A DNA stretch of 64,000 nucleotides from Nocardioides sp. NBC_00368 (GTDB lineage: Bacteria; Actinomycetota; Actinomycetes; Propionibacteriales; Nocardioidaceae): positions 5,043,001 to 5,107,000 of the forward strand of contig NZ_CP107970.1 of the NCBI RefSeq assembly GCF_036090055.1. Reading direction: 5' to 3'. Below the pieces are notes generated by a model. That model did no database searches and was not told the DNA's origin. It saw only the letters and a list, made by a program, of their open reading frames with translations. Of the stretch, positions 51,409 to 60,395 are shown piece after piece (the stretch's first letter is position 1; every line of letters starts with the position of its first letter). Both the position numbers and the translations under genes were made by a program.

Positions 51409-52359
51409 CTATCGCCTCGCGGGAAGCGTCACTCGGTCGAGGTCTCGGGCAATCGTCAGCGGTCCGTCGTACGCCTCGCGTGCCTCGGCCTCGAAGACCC
51501 GCTCGAACTCGCCGTCCTCGGAGTCGGGGTAGCGCTGCGAGAAGTGCGTGAGGACGAGGTGACGTACGCCGGCAGCAGCCGCGATCTCGGCCGCCTGCAG
51601 CGCGGTGAGGTGGCCGTATTCGACGGCCAGGTGCCGATCGGAGTCGAGAAAGGTGGACTCGATGACCAACAGATCGACGCCGTCCGCGAGCTCACCGGCG
51701 GCGTCGCACAACCGGGTGTCCATCACAAAGGCCATCGACTGTCCTCGGCGCGGAACCGTCACGTCCGCGAGGTGAATCAGGCGGCCGTCCGACGCGATCA
51801 CGCCGTCTCGTTGCAGTCGCCCGACGGCGGGTCCGCTGATGCCCGCCTCGGCGAGCTTCGCGGTGTCGAAGGAGCGGCCGTCGGGCTCGTCGACGCGGTA
51901 GCCGAACGCCTCGATGGTGTGGTCGAGACGCCGCGCGGTGAGCGTCGTGCCGGACTCACCGGGGAGCCGTTCGACCTTGCCGTCCGCTTCGAGACCTTGG
52001 AGCAGCAGCTGCTCGCGGTGGTGGAAAGCGGTCGATTCGCACAGGTTCCGCACCCACTGCTCGCCGGAGGCCGGGAACGAGATCGGCACCTCGCGAGGCG
52101 AGCCGTCGAGGCTGATCCGTTGCACCACGCCGGCCAGACCGAGGCTGTGGTCACCATGGAGATGGGTGATCGCGATCCGAGTGAGGTCTGAGGCTGAGAC
52201 GCCGGCATGTGTCATCTGTCGTTGAGTGCCCTCGCCCGGGTCGAACAGGAGGGTCTCGTCGTCCCAATGGAGCACATAGCCGTTGTGATTTCGGCGCTTG
52301 GTCGGCACCTGGCTCGCAGTGCCGAGCACGACCAGTTCGCGGGCAGAGCTGCGGGGCAC
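51409..52359 (-). CDS. rnz: Ribonuclease Z, metallo-beta-lactamase fold
   Basis: 316 residues. Endonuclease that trims tRNA 3' trailers. LVVLGTASQVPTKRRNHNGYVL, the zinc motif THLHGDHSLGLAG (HxHxDH), a later VIESTFLD, and HLVLTHFSQRYP near the end, all typical of RNase Z. In this genome several tRNA genes lack an encoded CCA, so the enzyme is required. GTG 52359 has AAAGGA 8 nt upstream; the same frame runs open upstream through the tRNA-like sequence. The tRNA-Arg-like element lies 43 bp upstream on the same strand, in a position to be cotranscribed with it. Confidence 0.92.
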   Translation of the reverse strand: MPRSSARELVVLGTASQVPTKRRNHNGYVLHWDDETLLFDPGEGTQRQMTHAGVSASDLTRIAITHLHGDHSLGLAGVVQRISLDGSPREVPISFPASGEQWVRNLCESTAFHHREQLLLQGLEADGKVERLPGESGTTLTARRLDHTIEAFGYRVDEPDGRSFDTAKLAEAGISGPAVGRLQRDGVIASDGRLIHLADVTVPRRGQSMAFVMDTRLCDAAGELADGVDLLVIESTFLDSDRHLAVEYGHLTALQAAEIAAAAGVRHLVLTHFSQRYPDSEDGEFERVFEAEAREAYDGPLTIARDLDRVTLPARR

Positions 52360-52402
52360 GGTCAGAGTCCTTTGATGGTCGGTGTTGGCGATGGCAGCGT
52401 AG

Positions 52403-52472
52403 TGCCCTCGGGAGGAGTCGAACCTCCATCTCCGGCTTCGTAGGCCGGCGTCATGATTTGGACCACGAGGGC
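52403..52472 (-). tRNA. tRNA-Arg (ACG)-like, D arm reduced
   Basis: 70 nt. Acceptor GCCCTCG/CGAGGGC, anticodon stem CCGGC/GCCGG with loop CTACGAA (anticodon ACG), variable AGAT, T arm GGAGG-TTCGACT-CCTCC, discriminator A. The D arm is only GTC/GAC with an 8-nt loop CAAATCAT that lacks the usual GG for T-loop contact. The acceptor, anticodon and T arms pair perfectly. It may be a functional oddity, a degenerate tRNA, or a decoy; CCA is not encoded. Confidence 0.6.
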
Positions 52473-52726
52473 GTTGCGGCCTGGCGTCGAGCCAGGCCAC
52501 CGGGCACATGGGGCCACGGCGTTGCCGTCCGTCCGCGTCAGGCGCGCGGCGTTCGCCTCGGTACCTACCGGGTTCGCTGCGAGGGGCGTCGGGCAGCAGC
52601 CGCTGCGTCGCGCACGTCGTTTCCCACTGTCCTCACCCCCTGCGATCTGTCCGGTGCCTGCTCGGCCGATGCGGACAACAGTAGGTTGAGGACAGACCGT
52701 GATGCGAGTGGTTTACGACGCGAAGT
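52473..52726. other. Gene-free spacer upstream of hipBA
   Basis: 254 bp between the tRNA-like sequence and the hip operators. It holds an 8-bp inverted repeat TGTCCTCA (52627-52634) / TGAGGACA (52687-52694). Open frames here show no start signals and no recognised domain. Confidence 0.5.
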
Positions 52727-52798
52727 TATCGCTATTCCGCGATACGACGCGAGTATCGTGATTTCGCGATACAGTAGAGATATCGCGGAATCACGATA
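52727..52798 (+). promoter_or_regulatory. Three HipB-type operators at 27-bp spacing
   Basis: Three 18-bp imperfect palindromes: TATCGCTATTCCGCGATA (52727-52744), TATCGTGATTTCGCGATA (52754-52771) and TATCGCGGAATCACGATA (52781-52798, reversed relative to the second). Their centres are exactly 27 bp apart. The last abuts the ribosome site AGGAGG of hipB. Known: HipB binds repeated TATCC...GGATA-like operators to repress hipBA. Direct sequence facts are strong; regulator identity is inference. Confidence 0.8.
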
Positions 52799-52808
52799 GG
52801 AGGCGGCT

Positions 52809-53051
52809 GTGACGAGTACGCGGCTGCGGGTGCCGGCCGACTTCGGGCTTGCGCTTCAGCAGGCACGCTTGGGGCGAGGGATGACCCAGGCCGATCTCGC
52901 GAGGGAGGTCGGCGTCCCCCAGAGCACGATCAGTGAGATCGAGGCGGGGAAGTCCACGATCTTCATGCGTCGCCTTCTCGACCTGATGCAGGCGACCGGG
53001 GTCGAGCTCTCGGCGACCTGGGAGGACGAGGCGGATGCGGCTCGCGGTTGA
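52809..53051 (+). CDS. hipB: HipB-like XRE-family antitoxin
   Basis: 80 residues. Helix-turn-helix QARLGRGMTQADLAREVGV, then PQSTISEIEAGKSTIFM, about 18-55, and a short C-terminal extension ending in acidic residues. GTG start with a strong AGGAGG. It overlaps hipA by 17 bp, the usual antitoxin-toxin coupling. It should bind the three operators directly upstream and neutralise HipA, though its partner looks defective. Confidence 0.9.
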   Translation: MTSTRLRVPADFGLALQQARLGRGMTQADLAREVGVPQSTISEIEAGKSTIFMRRLLDLMQATGVELSATWEDEADAARG

Positions 53052-54051
53052 GCTCTACGGCACCGTCGTGGGTGAGCTGACCGGCCATCCTGCGACGTAC
53101 GATTTCGTCCCGAGTGCCGAAGGCATCGATCGATTCGGCGTCAACAGCTTGATCCTGTCGGTCGTCGCACCTCTGGTCGGCATCTCGCGCAAGCATCAGG
53201 CCGCTCGGCGGCGTAACTGGTTCAGTGAGTTGCTTCCCGAGGGCGACCAGTACGACTACATGCTGCGCCAAGCCGGCTTGCGACGTGGGGACACCCTCGG
53301 ATTCCTTGCCCGCTATGGCCGTGACGTCGCTGGGGCGCTGCAAGTCTGGGATCTCGAGGACCCGACCGAACCAAAGACGCCATCTCTTCGGCCAGTCGAT
53401 GACACCGAGATCAGGCGTTTGCTCGAGGATCCGGTGGGGTCACCCCTCGCCAACGAGTCGCTGCTCGGCAAGTCCTCGTTGGCAGGTGTGCAGCCGAAGG
53501 TCGTTCTCGTGCGCGCCGAGGCCGGATGGGCGCAGGACTTCAGCCAGGCGCTCGGCGCCTCGGGCGACCAGAAGTATCAGGAGTACGGAGGTCTCGTGAG
53601 CCTGCGTCGAATCGCCGACACCCTGCAGCGGACGACTCGATCCTCCGACCTGGTCAGCTTGGCGCGGATGGTTGTCCTGGCCGTCGCGATCGGCAATCTC
53701 GACATGCATTCGAAGAACCTCGGCATCCTGCATCCGCTGGACGACGAACCTGGGCTCGCGCCGGCGTACGACGTGGTTCCGCAGTCCCACCTGCCAGGGA
53801 TCGACGGAAAGATGGCTCTGGCTGTGGACGGGACCTACCGGCACTCCGTGCTCACGGCCTCGGACATCAAGGCCGAGATCACGAGGTGGGGTGTGCGCCG
53901 CGCCGACCGAGTCGTCGATGACTGCCTTGCCGAGATCGCCGAGGTGGTCGCGAAGGAGACTCCGCTGCCTGCTGCGCACCCGACCCTTCAGGAGGACATC
54001 GCAACCTTCACGGAGAATCTGAGGGCGGGAAGACAAGTTGGCGGAGCATGA
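53035..54051 (+). CDS. hipA: HipA-like serine/threonine kinase toxin, internal segment missing
   Basis: 338 residues; typical HipA proteins have 400-440. The N-terminal coupling domain is present (MRLAVELYGTVVGELTG, FSELLPEGDQYDYMLRQ, LARYGRDVAGALQVW). The ATP-loop SLAGVQPK (148-155) is followed only 11 residues later by QDFSQALG (167-174), whereas in E. coli HipA about 100 residues lie between, including the ATP-binding Lys and the VERFDR strand. The C-lobe is intact: GNLDMHSKN (220-228, catalytic Asp) and AYDVVP (DFG-like). No frameshift is seen, so this is an in-frame deletion or a compact variant. It probably cannot phosphorylate its GltX-type target. Confidence 0.87.
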   Translation: MRLAVELYGTVVGELTGHPATYDFVPSAEGIDRFGVNSLILSVVAPLVGISRKHQAARRRNWFSELLPEGDQYDYMLRQAGLRRGDTLGFLARYGRDVAGALQVWDLEDPTEPKTPSLRPVDDTEIRRLLEDPVGSPLANESLLGKSSLAGVQPKVVLVRAEAGWAQDFSQALGASGDQKYQEYGGLVSLRRIADTLQRTTRSSDLVSLARMVVLAVAIGNLDMHSKNLGILHPLDDEPGLAPAYDVVPQSHLPGIDGKMALAVDGTYRHSVLTASDIKAEITRWGVRRADRVVDDCLAEIAEVVAKETPLPAAHPTLQEDIATFTENLRAGRQVGGA

Positions 54052-54063
54052 CAGAGTCTTCCC

Positions 54064-54464
54064 GTGCGAACTGATTCTTCTCTCGATCTCCCGCTCGTCG
54101 GGTTGGCGGCGTTGTTCCTCGGGTCCGGCACCCTGCACCTGGTGAGGCCCCAGGTCTTCGAGTCGATCGTGCCGCCGCAGCTGCCGCAGGCGCGCAAGGT
54201 GGTGGAGGTCTCCGGGGTCGCGGAGATCGCGTGCGGGCTGGGGCTGCTGCACCCGAAGACCCGCCGGATCGCGGGGCTCGCCAGTGCCGCGCTGCTGGTC
54301 GGGGTGTTCCCGGCCAACGTGCAGATGAGCGTCGACGCCGGGAAGCGCGCCAACCGGAAGCGGACCGCCAAGTCGGCCGGATTCTTCGCCGGTACGCTGG
54401 CCCGGCTGCCGATGCAGTGGCCGATGATCAAGGTGGCGCTGCGCGCCGGAAAGAAGAGCGACGC

Positions 54465-54468
<4 letters not shown>
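54064..54468 (+). CDS. DoxX-family membrane protein
   Basis: 134 residues with three or four helices (VGLAALFLGSGTLHLV, VAEIACGLGLL, AGLASAALLVGVFPANVQM) and the DoxX-like FESIVPPQLPQARKVVEVSG. The GTG at 54064 comes 12 bp after the hipA stop with no clear Shine-Dalgarno; a CAGAGT box lies about 6 nt upstream. Role unknown, perhaps quinone/redox related. It overlaps the aldo/keto reductase by 4 bp. Confidence 0.83.
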
Positions 54469-55526
<1,058 letters not shown>

Positions 55527-55564
55527 GGCCTCCGCGGGAGCGCGATGAGCGCTAGCCTGCGCTC

Positions 55565-57040
55565 ATGCGGGTCGATGAGTATCTGACGTACGACGCCACC
55601 GGGCTGGCGCAGCTGGTCGCTGCCAAGGAGGTGACCGCGGCCGAGGTGCTGGCCGCGGCGCGGGAGCGGGCCGAGGCGGTGAACCCGCGGATCAACGCGA
55701 TCGTCGCCGACATCCCGGAGGCCGACGCCCAGGTCGCCGGCGACGGCCCCAGCGGGCCGTTCGCCGGGGTGCCGTTCCTGGTCAAGGACCTGGCCCAGGA
55801 GTATCAGGGCCACCCGACGACCTACGGCTCCCGGGCGCTCGTCGACGACGTCGCCGAGGAGCACTCCTACTTCACCCGGAGCGCCCTCGACGCCGGTCTG
55901 GTGATCTTCGGCAAGACGAACACCCCGGAGTTCGGGTCGAAGGGGATCACCGAGCCGGAGCTGTTCGGGCCCTCGCGCAACCCGTGGAACACCGACCACA
56001 CCCCGGGTGGCTCGTCGGGTGGGTCCGGGGCCGCGGTGGCGGCCGGGATCGTGCCGGCCGCCGGCGCCAACGACGGCGGCGGCTCGATCCGGATCCCGGC
56101 CGCCTGCAACGGTCTGGTCGGGCTGAAGACCACCCGCGGTCTGCTGCCGCTGGGCCCGCAGAGCCTGGACGCCTCCAACGGCTTCGTCGTCCAGGGCGTG
56201 GTGACGCGGACGGTGCGCGACGCGGCCGGTCTCTACGACGCGCTCCTCGGCGACCGGTCGCTGGCGATGCTGCACGCCCCGCACCCCGACGGGCCGTTCT
56301 CCGAAGCGATCTCGGCCCCACCCCGCCGGCTCCGGATCGGATTCACCTCGACGTCCTCGATCACCGAGCCCGACCCGGAGGCGATCGCGGCGGTCGAGGA
56401 CGCGGCCAAGGCCCTCGAAGCGCTCGGTCACCAGGTCGAGGAGGTCGAGGCGCCCTACGACGCCGCCGAGCTGGGCCGGGACTTCCTCACCATCTGGTTC
56501 GCCTCGGCCGCTGCCGAGGTCGCCGAGGCCAAGCTCCGCGTCGGCGCCAAGAACGCCGCCTTCGAGGCCGACACCCTGGCCGTGGCCGAGCTCGGCCGAG
56601 CCGGGGGAGTGGTCGCCGTCGAGCTCGCGCACATCAACCGCCGCAACCACGTACGCCGCCTGAGCGAGTTCCACGAGACGTACGACCTGCTGCTCACCCC
56701 GACGCTGGCGAAGCCGCCGCTGAAGGTCGGGCAGCTGACCACCCCGAAGGCGCTGCAGACCGCGGCGCGGGTGCTCCACAAGGTGCACGGTGGGCGGGTG
56801 ATGCGGGCGACCGGGATGATCGACCAGCTCGTCGACGAGAACCTCGGCTGGGTGCCCTACACCCAGCTCGCCAACATCACCGGGCGGCCGGCGATCTCGG
56901 TGCCGACCTACCGGACCGCGGCCGGGCTGCCGCTCGGTATCCAGCTCTCCGGGCAGCTCGGTGACGACGGGCTGCTGCTGCAGGTCGCCGCCCAGCTGGA
57001 GGAGTCGAAGCCGTGGGCGGAGTACTGGCCCAAGCTCTGA
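55565..57040 (+). CDS. Amidase-signature hydrolase
   Basis: 491 residues. The Ser-cisSer-Lys triad is Lys74 in FLVKDLAQ, the cis-Ser in PGGSSGGSG (150-151) and the nucleophile Ser174 in GGGSIRIPA. The KDLAQEYQGHPTTYGSRAL region resembles 6-aminohexanoate-cyclic-dimer hydrolase and related enzymes, but substrate cannot be assigned. ATG 55565 lies 6 nt after a TAGCCT box without Shine-Dalgarno. Stand-alone gene; the following serine hydrolase is 80 bp on. Confidence 0.92.
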   Translation: MRVDEYLTYDATGLAQLVAAKEVTAAEVLAAARERAEAVNPRINAIVADIPEADAQVAGDGPSGPFAGVPFLVKDLAQEYQGHPTTYGSRALVDDVAEEHSYFTRSALDAGLVIFGKTNTPEFGSKGITEPELFGPSRNPWNTDHTPGGSSGGSGAAVAAGIVPAAGANDGGGSIRIPAACNGLVGLKTTRGLLPLGPQSLDASNGFVVQGVVTRTVRDAAGLYDALLGDRSLAMLHAPHPDGPFSEAISAPPRRLRIGFTSTSSITEPDPEAIAAVEDAAKALEALGHQVEEVEAPYDAAELGRDFLTIWFASAAAEVAEAKLRVGAKNAAFEADTLAVAELGRAGGVVAVELAHINRRNHVRRLSEFHETYDLLLTPTLAKPPLKVGQLTTPKALQTAARVLHKVHGGRVMRATGMIDQLVDENLGWVPYTQLANITGRPAISVPTYRTAAGLPLGIQLSGQLGDDGLLLQVAAQLEESKPWAEYWPKL

Positions 57041-57119
57041 TGCCGGCGATGAGGGCCCGGCCATGAAAGAAAATTTCCTTTCACGTCCGAAGCCGGTGCC
57101 GGGACGGCACTATCGAGGT

Positions 57120-58943
57120 ATGACTCCGTCTCCGGACATGCTCATGACCTCTCGGCGCGCCCTTCTCGGTGGCACTCTCGGGGGAGTCGCGATGACTCTC
57201 CTCGGCGGCGCCGCGGTGGCCTCGACGCCGGAGGACCCGACCAGGGCGCCCCGGACGCTCGCCTCGCTGGCCGGGCAACCGCCGACGATCACTCCCGAGG
57301 AGCTCACCTTCACCCCGGGCACCGTCCTGCGTCCCGGCCACCCCCGCCAGGTCGGCCTCGACCCGGCACAGATCGCGAAGATCCGCACGGAGCTGACCCG
57401 GTTCCTCGAGCCGACCACGGAGAACCCTGCCCACCCGCTGTACGCCGGGGCCACCGCGATCGCGGTCAAGGACGGCGTCGTCGTGGCGCACGAGAGTGTG
57501 GGCAAGGCGCTCAGGTACGGGCTCGACGGCACCAGCGTCGTGGAGCTTCCGGCCGACCAGCAGGTCGCGGCGACCACGGAGACGATGTGGGACATCGCCT
57601 CGATGTCGAAGCTCTTCACCACGACCGCGATCCTCCAGCTGATGGAGCGGCGTCGACTCGACCTCGAGGCGCCGGTGGTCACCTACCTGCCCGAGTTCGC
57701 GCCGCACGGCAAGGACGCGATCGTCGTCCGCCACCTGCTCACGCACGTCTCCGGACTGCTCGCCGGCCCCTCACCGTCGCTGTGGGCGGGCTACGACACC
57801 TACGAGGAGCGGGTCGCGGCGATCATGGACACGACGCCGACGCACGCGCCCGAGCAGATCTACCGCTACTCCGACATCAACCTGATCACGCTCGGACTGC
57901 TGGTCGAGCGGCTGTCGGGGAAGACGCTGGACACCTACGTACGCGACCACATCACCGAGCCGCTCGGGATGCGGGACACGATGTACAACCCGCCCGCCGC
58001 CCGCCTCGACCGCGTCGCCGCCACCGAATATCAGCCGTGGGCGGGGCGGCCGATGATCCGCGGCGAGGTGCACGACGAGAACGCCTGGGCGCTCGGCGGC
58101 GTCGCTGGCCACGCGGGCGTCTTCTCGACCGCCGCCGACATGGCCAGGTTCGGCCAGATGTTCCTCAACGGCGGTGTCTACAACGGCACCAGGATCCTGG
58201 AGGAGGACACTGTCAGGCTCTCGTTGCGCGACTACACCGGCGCCCGGTTCACCAGCTCGCGCGGCCTCGGCTGGGAGCTCGCCACGACCTGGTACCACGG
58301 CCCGATCTGGTCCCCGGTCTCCTTCGGCCACACCGGCTACACGGGCACCAGCATCGTGATGGACCCGATCGGCCACCAGCTCGTCGTGCTCATGACCAAC
58401 CGCGTCCATCCCAGCCGCGACTGGGGCAGCAACAACCCCTCCCGCCGTGCCGTCTCCGACGCGCTCGGCATGGCCTCGGCGGTCCGGCCCGCGAGCGGAC
58501 GTACGTCGTGGTTCTCGGGTCGCACGAACGCGAAGAAGGCGACGCTCGACGTGCCGCTCGCGGCCACCGAGGACGCGAGGCTCCGCTTCGACTACTGGTT
58601 CGACACCGAGCCGCGCTACGACTTCGGCCGGCTGCAGTACTCCACCGACGGCACCACCTTCAGCCCCCTGCCGTGGACCCTCGAGGGCGGCGACTGGAGC
58701 TGGGAGACCAGCGAGGCGGTCAACGGCTACGGCGGTCGCCGGTGGCTGCGCGGCCGGGCCGACCTCCCGGCGGGCACCACCGCGGTCAGGTGGACCTACG
58801 AGACCGACTCCTCCTCGCAGGGCCGAGGGATCTACCTCGACGGCATCGTGGTGCGGCAGGGGTGGCGTACGTTGTTCGACTCCTCGCGACCCTCCGACGA
58901 GGCCCGAATCGTCGCCGACGGCTGGGGTCTCAGCGACGGGTGA
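57120..58943 (+). CDS. Exported beta-lactamase-family (class C-like) serine hydrolase
   Basis: 607 residues. Twin-arginine signal MTSRRALLGGTLGGVAMTLLGG within the first 30. The catalytic SMSK is at 161-164, the YSD motif is in QIYRYSDINL, and HTG in SFGHTGYTG completes the set. The C-terminal 150 residues form a separate beta-rich domain with Trp-rich strands (FDYWFDTEPRYDFGRLQYS), perhaps carbohydrate binding. It probably acts on cell-wall or ester substrates outside. ATG 57120 is taken for the compact signal; ATG 57063 would add 19 residues. Confidence 0.88.
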   Translation: MTPSPDMLMTSRRALLGGTLGGVAMTLLGGAAVASTPEDPTRAPRTLASLAGQPPTITPEELTFTPGTVLRPGHPRQVGLDPAQIAKIRTELTRFLEPTTENPAHPLYAGATAIAVKDGVVVAHESVGKALRYGLDGTSVVELPADQQVAATTETMWDIASMSKLFTTTAILQLMERRRLDLEAPVVTYLPEFAPHGKDAIVVRHLLTHVSGLLAGPSPSLWAGYDTYEERVAAIMDTTPTHAPEQIYRYSDINLITLGLLVERLSGKTLDTYVRDHITEPLGMRDTMYNPPAARLDRVAATEYQPWAGRPMIRGEVHDENAWALGGVAGHAGVFSTAADMARFGQMFLNGGVYNGTRILEEDTVRLSLRDYTGARFTSSRGLGWELATTWYHGPIWSPVSFGHTGYTGTSIVMDPIGHQLVVLMTNRVHPSRDWGSNNPSRRAVSDALGMASAVRPASGRTSWFSGRTNAKKATLDVPLAATEDARLRFDYWFDTEPRYDFGRLQYSTDGTTFSPLPWTLEGGDWSWETSEAVNGYGGRRWLRGRADLPAGTTAVRWTYETDSSSQGRGIYLDGIVVRQGWRTLFDSSRPSDEARIVADGWGLSDG

Positions 58944-58968
58944 CATGTCACCGATAGCCTCTGGCGGC

Positions 58969-60288
58969 ATGACGCAGCCGCAGCAGCCGAATCCGTTCCT
59001 GGTCAACCAGCTTCGTGACGAGGCGGACGCCAGGGCGCTCGTCACCAAGGCGGTCGAGTCGAGCTCGCCGGGTGCGCCGCGGGGGATCCTGGACGCGATC
59101 CGCGACCGGCTCGTGGATCTCGGGCCTGAGCTGGTGGCCGTCTCCCACGACCTCGCCGAGCACCCGGAGACCGGCTTCGAGGAGCACCGGAGCTCGGCCG
59201 GACTGGCGGAGTTCGTCGAGGCTCACGGCATCGAGGTCGCCCGTGGCGCCTACGGCCTGCCGACCGCTCTCTACGCCTCTGCGGGCGGCGCCAAGGACGG
59301 TCCGACGATCGCCGTGCTCTCCGAGTACGACGCGCTTCCCGGCATCGGCCACGGCTGCGGCCACAACCTGATCGCGACCGTCGGCGTGGGGGCGTTCCTG
59401 GCCATCGCGAGCGTGATCGACAAGCTCGGCGGCCGCGCGATCTGGCTCGGCACGCCGGCCGAGGAGGGCGGTGGCGGCAAGGAGCTGATGGCGCAGAAGG
59501 GCGCCTTCGACGGCGTCGACGCGGCGATCATGGTCCACCCTTTCACCTACGACAGCTCCGAGCCGGTCTTCCTGGGCCGCAGGCAGCTGAAGGTGACGTA
59601 CGTCGGGGTGCCGGCGCACGCCTCGATCCAGCCCTTCATGGGGCGCAACGCCCTGGACGCGGCCAACCTGCTCTACACCGGCGTCGCGCTCAACCGGCAG
59701 CAGATGCCGCCGACCGACCGGGTGCACGCGATCATCACCGACGGCGGCCTGCGCCCCAACGTGATCCCGGAGCACGCCACCATCGAGTTCTACGTACGCT
59801 CCGCCTATCCCGAGACCCTCAAGGTCCTCTCCCAGCGGCTGGAGGAGATGGCGATGGGAGCGGCGCTGATGACCGGCTGCGGGGTCGAGTTCAGCTGGGA
59901 CGAGTCTCCTGTCTACCTGCCGATCCGCAACAACAGCGGCCTCGCGCAGGCCTGGAACCGCCGCTACCAGGAGCGCAACCACACCGTCCTCGCTCCCGGC
60001 GTGGTCCCGGACCTGCTCGCCGGCTCCACCGACTTCGGCAACGTCTCCTTCCGTGTCCCCGGACTGCACGCGATGGTCAAGATCGCCGAGCCCGATGTCT
60101 CCCTGCACAGCCGCGAGTTCGCCGCTGCCGCGGTCACGCCGTACGCCGACGAGGTGCTCGTCGATGCCGCCTACGGTCTCGCCGGGGTGGCTGCCGACTA
60201 CCTCTCCGACGCGAGGCTGCGCGAGACGGTGCGCGAGGAGTTCGAGGAGGCCGGCGGAGCGGTGGACGTTACCGAATTTTTCGGCTGA
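58969..60288 (+). CDS. M20-family amidohydrolase
   Basis: 439 residues. Metal site HGCGHNLIA in the amidohydrolase style, Glu pair in GTPAEEGGGGKELM, His in IMVHPFT, and a lid domain LKVTYVGVPAHASIQPF. The group includes p-aminobenzoyl-glutamate and N-acyl amino acid hydrolases. ATG 58969 is used; a TAGCCT box ends 8 nt before it and no Shine-Dalgarno is present. An ATG at 58945 in the same frame is possible. Confidence 0.9.
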   Translation: MTQPQQPNPFLVNQLRDEADARALVTKAVESSSPGAPRGILDAIRDRLVDLGPELVAVSHDLAEHPETGFEEHRSSAGLAEFVEAHGIEVARGAYGLPTALYASAGGAKDGPTIAVLSEYDALPGIGHGCGHNLIATVGVGAFLAIASVIDKLGGRAIWLGTPAEEGGGGKELMAQKGAFDGVDAAIMVHPFTYDSSEPVFLGRRQLKVTYVGVPAHASIQPFMGRNALDAANLLYTGVALNRQQMPPTDRVHAIITDGGLRPNVIPEHATIEFYVRSAYPETLKVLSQRLEEMAMGAALMTGCGVEFSWDESPVYLPIRNNSGLAQAWNRRYQERNHTVLAPGVVPDLLAGSTDFGNVSFRVPGLHAMVKIAEPDVSLHSREFAAAAVTPYADEVLVDAAYGLAGVAADYLSDARLRETVREEFEEAGGAVDVTEFFG

Positions 60289-60395
60289 TTAACGGTTGAT
60301 GACGATTCGGCGGCGGTAATCCTGTTACCTCTTCACAATCGGAACCCGAAGGGGCATTGTTCCCTTCGTCGATCACTGAGATGGGGAGCCCCGCA

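Noticed and set aside
52453..52689. Small frame upstream of hipB (78 codons)
   Set aside because: No start signal, no domain, and begins inside the tRNA-like sequence.
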